64,000 nucleotides of DNA from Enterococcus ureasiticus. Lineage in GTDB: Bacteria; Bacillota; Bacilli; Lactobacillales; Enterococcaceae. Positions 62,142 through 64,000 of this stretch are shown piece after piece. The first letter of the stretch is position 1. Each line of letters begins with the position of its first letter. A program made the translations under genes and the position numbers. The stretch is taken from positions 930,001-994,000 of the forward strand of contig NZ_MIJZ01000001.1 in NCBI RefSeq assembly GCF_001730285.1, read 5' to 3'. Under the pieces are notes generated by a model, which did not search any database, was not told the DNA's origin, and was given only the letters and a program-made list of their open reading frames with translations.

Positions 62142-63197
62142 TTAACCAATTTTCCCATTATTATCAATGTCTTCCTCAGTCAAACGTTCAACTTCTTTTA
62201 CAAACTCTTTACTTGTTTCAAGATACTCATCTTCCTCTTCATCGTAATCCTCTAAGACAGAGCCCATGATCGCATTAGACGGAATTGCATCTGCATTGGC
62301 AAACATTTCAATATGTTGGTGTAAATTCGTAAATTCCATTGGTGCATCACCGCCATACTCTCCATCTAAGTTAATCATCATACGACTATCCGGTTCAAGC
62401 GTTTCAGCATGTAAATGACTTGTTTTTGTATAGATTAATCGATTATCTTCAACGTGTTTACCACCGTTGAGCATCAATGCTGCCAAGTGTAAAATTTCAA
62501 ACACATTAGCAGTTTTTACGATAATCAATGAAAATTTCCCATCATCAAGCTTTGCATCAGGGGCAATTTTTTCAAAACCACCAACTGAGTTGGTCAGCCC
62601 TAAGAAAAACATTGAAGCATTGCCTTCATAAACACCCTCATCATACTCCATCCGCATTTTGACTGGTTTCACCCGAGGCAACATTTCTGCGCCTTTTGCT
62701 AAATAAGCCAAGTAACCGAAAATACTTTTAAGTTCTGACGGAACTTCATAGGTTAGCTCAGTTAAATGACCACCAGCCGCAATATTGATAAAATAACTAT
62801 CTTTTGCTTTACCAATATCCATTTTGACGGTTTGATTTTTTTTGATGACTTCAGCGGCTTTAACAATATTGTCTCTAGGAATTTTTAAGGCTCTTGCGTA
62901 ATCATTGGTTGTTCCAGCAGGAATGATCGCCATAGACGGTCGTTTTTCTAGAGGAGCAATGCCATTAACGACTTCATTGATCGTTCCGTCGCCGCCTGCC
63001 GCAACAATTAGGTCGAAACCCAATTCTGCAACTCGGCGTGCTTCATTCTTCGCGGAATTTTCATCTGGAGTTGTGGCAAAAGCACTTGCTTCATATCCGC
63101 ATTCTTCCAAAACAGAAAGAATATCAGCTAGATTTTTTTTGACTAGCTCTTTACCTGAAGTTGGATTATAAATCACTCTTGCTTTTTTCATAATCAT
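62142..63197 (-). CDS. dagK: Diacylglycerol kinase DagK/DgkB
   Basis: A 351-residue soluble lipid kinase. It has the catalytic VAAGGDGTINEVVNG motif (about residues 64-78), the nucleotide loop IIPAGTTNDYARAL and FINIAAGGHLTE. A C-terminal beta-rich domain has MINLDGEYGGDAP. It recycles diacylglycerol formed by lipoteichoic acid synthesis into phosphatidic acid. It starts 10 nt after gatB, the usual gatCAB-dagK operon of enterococci. The tail (about 315-351) is acidic (EDYDEEEDEYLE) and longer than in Bacillus. An ATG two codons later is an alternative start. Confidence 0.94.
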   Translation of the reverse strand: MIMKKARVIYNPTSGKELVKKNLADILSVLEECGYEASAFATTPDENSAKNEARRVAELGFDLIVAAGGDGTINEVVNGIAPLEKRPSMAIIPAGTTNDYARALKIPRDNIVKAAEVIKKNQTVKMDIGKAKDSYFINIAAGGHLTELTYEVPSELKSIFGYLAYLAKGAEMLPRVKPVKMRMEYDEGVYEGNASMFFLGLTNSVGGFEKIAPDAKLDDGKFSLIIVKTANVFEILHLAALMLNGGKHVEDNRLIYTKTSHLHAETLEPDSRMMINLDGEYGGDAPMEFTNLHQHIEMFANADAIPSNAIMGSVLEDYDEEEDEYLETSKEFVKEVERLTEEDIDNNGKIG

Positions 63198-63207
63198 CTG
63201 CTGCTTT

Positions 63208-64000
63208 CTAGCGTTTTGCCAATTCTTCTTGTAACAATTTATTCACAATGCCTGGGTTGGCTTGGCCTTTCGTTGCTTTCATGATTTGACCCACTAAAAA
63301 GCCAACTGCACGGTCTTTGCCGTTTTTAAAATCATCTACTGATTGTTGGTTATTATCTAATACCTCATTGATGATCGGTAACAATTGTGATGGATCAGAT
63401 AATTGAACTAAGCCTTTTGCTTCAACGACTTCTTTCGCATTACCACCATTTTCAATCAATTCTTTAAAGACTTTTTTAGCGATTTTAGAACTGATCGTAC
63501 CATCTTCGATCAATGTGATCATTCCTGCTAAATTAGCAGGCGTTAATTTAGTATCTGGTAACTCGATTTTTTCACTATTTAAATAAGCTGAAACTTCACC
63601 CATCAACCAATTAGATACTTGTTTTGCATCTGCACCTTCATTTAATGCTGCTTCAAAGAAATCTGACATTTCTTTTGTTAATGTCAGAACCATTGCATCA
63701 TATTCTGGCAAACCTAGTTCTTTGATATAACGAGCACGTCGAGATGCCGGCATTTCTGGTAAGCTGTGACGAACTTGTTCAATCCACTCATCATCGATTG
63801 CAAAACGGGGAACATCAGGTTCTGGGAAGTAACGGTAGTCACTTGAGCCTTCTTTAACACGCATCAATAATGTTTTGTTTGTTGTTTCATCAAAACGGCG
63901 TGTTTCTTGTTGGATTTCTCCACCAGATAATAACACTTTTGCTTGACGTTTTTCTTCAAAAGCAAGACCTTTTTTCACAAAACTCATTGAGTTCAAGTTT
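63208..64000 (-). CDS. gatB: GatB, aspartyl/glutamyl-tRNA amidotransferase subunit B (C-terminal part)
   Basis: The frame runs to the window edge, so about 263 of the expected 476 or so residues are present. Recognisable are the end of the kinase-like cradle ([12 protein letters not shown]...[18 protein letters not shown]), [13 protein letters not shown], the helical domain ([13 protein letters not shown]) and the YqeY-like tail ([28 protein letters not shown]). GatCAB makes Gln-tRNA and/or Asn-tRNA by transamidation. gatC and gatA should lie beyond the right edge. Confidence 0.95.
   Translation of the reverse strand, partial: NLNSMSFVKKGLAFEEKRQAKVLLSGGEIQQETRRFDETTNKTLLMRVKEGSSDYRYFPEPDVPRFAIDDEWIEQVRHSLPEMPASRRARYIKELGLPEYDAMVLTLTKEMSDFFEAALNEGADAKQVSNWLMGEVSAYLNSEKIELPDTKLTPANLAGMITLIEDGTISSKIAKKVFKELIENGGNAKEVVEAKGLVQLSDPSQLLPIINEVLDNNQQSVDDFKNGKDRAVGFLVGQIMKATKGQANPGIVNKLLQEELAKR

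Noticed and set aside
61907-62255. Overlapping plus-strand open frames of 70 and 111 codons between PnuC and dagK
   Set aside because: They read through the minus-strand terminator at 62099-62120 and into dagK, with poor composition and no ribosome binding site.
1-64000. tRNA and rRNA genes, prophage genes, complete insertion sequences
   Set aside because: I looked for cloverleaf-like TTCGA-containing segments, integrase or transposase motifs and rRNA signatures and saw none that hold up.

Overview
The window is low-GC Firmicutes DNA from the order Lactobacillales, almost certainly an Enterococcus. The evidence is the linkage gatB, dagK, a RumA-type methyltransferase, uvrA, uvrB, rapZ, yvcK and whiA, together with WxL-domain surface proteins, a CstR persulfide operon, AGGAGG ribosome binding sites and many TTG or GTG starts. 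It does not look like a plasmid or prophage: most genes are core or lineage-specific chromosomal genes, interrupted by small accessory patches.

Layout. 1-2 kb: whiA/yvcK/rapZ. 2.9-8.0 kb: uvrB-uvrA with a LexA-type box upstream of uvrB and an unusual 280-bp spacer between the genes. 8.5-12.6 kb: a GlnPQ-like amino acid importer and an anion permease. 12.7-19.9 kb: trhO, a VOC protein, an MBL hydrolase, a TcyP cystine carrier, a DUF1149 protein, and the UPF0237/UPF0210 pair, each with a hairpin leader. 19.9-25.7 kb: a WYL regulator with a DUF3224 protein, and a GntR-controlled ABC cluster. 25.8-29.1 kb: a Crp-like regulator and a CstR persulfide-defence operon with a visible operator and promoter. 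29.2-31.2 kb: hydrolase/LytTR/DUF3021. 31.4-37.3 kb: a GH73 hydrolase, an FtsX-like protein, a two-component system and a lipoprotein glycosidase; the first and last share an upstream motif. 37.3-43.3 kb: small accessory genes, a tandem pair of structured putative small RNAs, and two divergent MerR regulators. 43.3-47.3 kb: a two-component system with its ABC transporter. 48.1-56.2 kb: a WxL surface-protein operon. 56.3-58.0 kb: a nuclease-dead, C-terminally truncated TnpB homologue and a winged-helix regulator. 58.8-64 kb: rlmD with a 42-residue protein gene, deoxynucleoside kinase/PnuC, dagK and gatB.

The most exciting element is the TnpB-derived protein at 56353-57162. The first RuvC aspartate is Thr, the RuvC glutamate is Pro, and the third RuvC motif and zinc finger are missing. 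The DNA just downstream looks like the 3' end of an omega-RNA scaffold followed by a guide. This fits the TldR class (TnpB-like nuclease-dead repressors), RNA-guided transcription factors exapted from transposons. Here it sits between a surface-protein operon and its probable regulator, a context different from the fliC and oppF contexts I know of.

Other novelty candidates are the tandem small RNAs at 40.5-41.05 kb, whose stems covary while their loops are conserved, the paired leaders of the UPF0237/UPF0210 operon, and the motif shared by the two genes flanking the 32.7-34.8 kb two-component system. All functional calls come from reading motifs and context; no database search was run.
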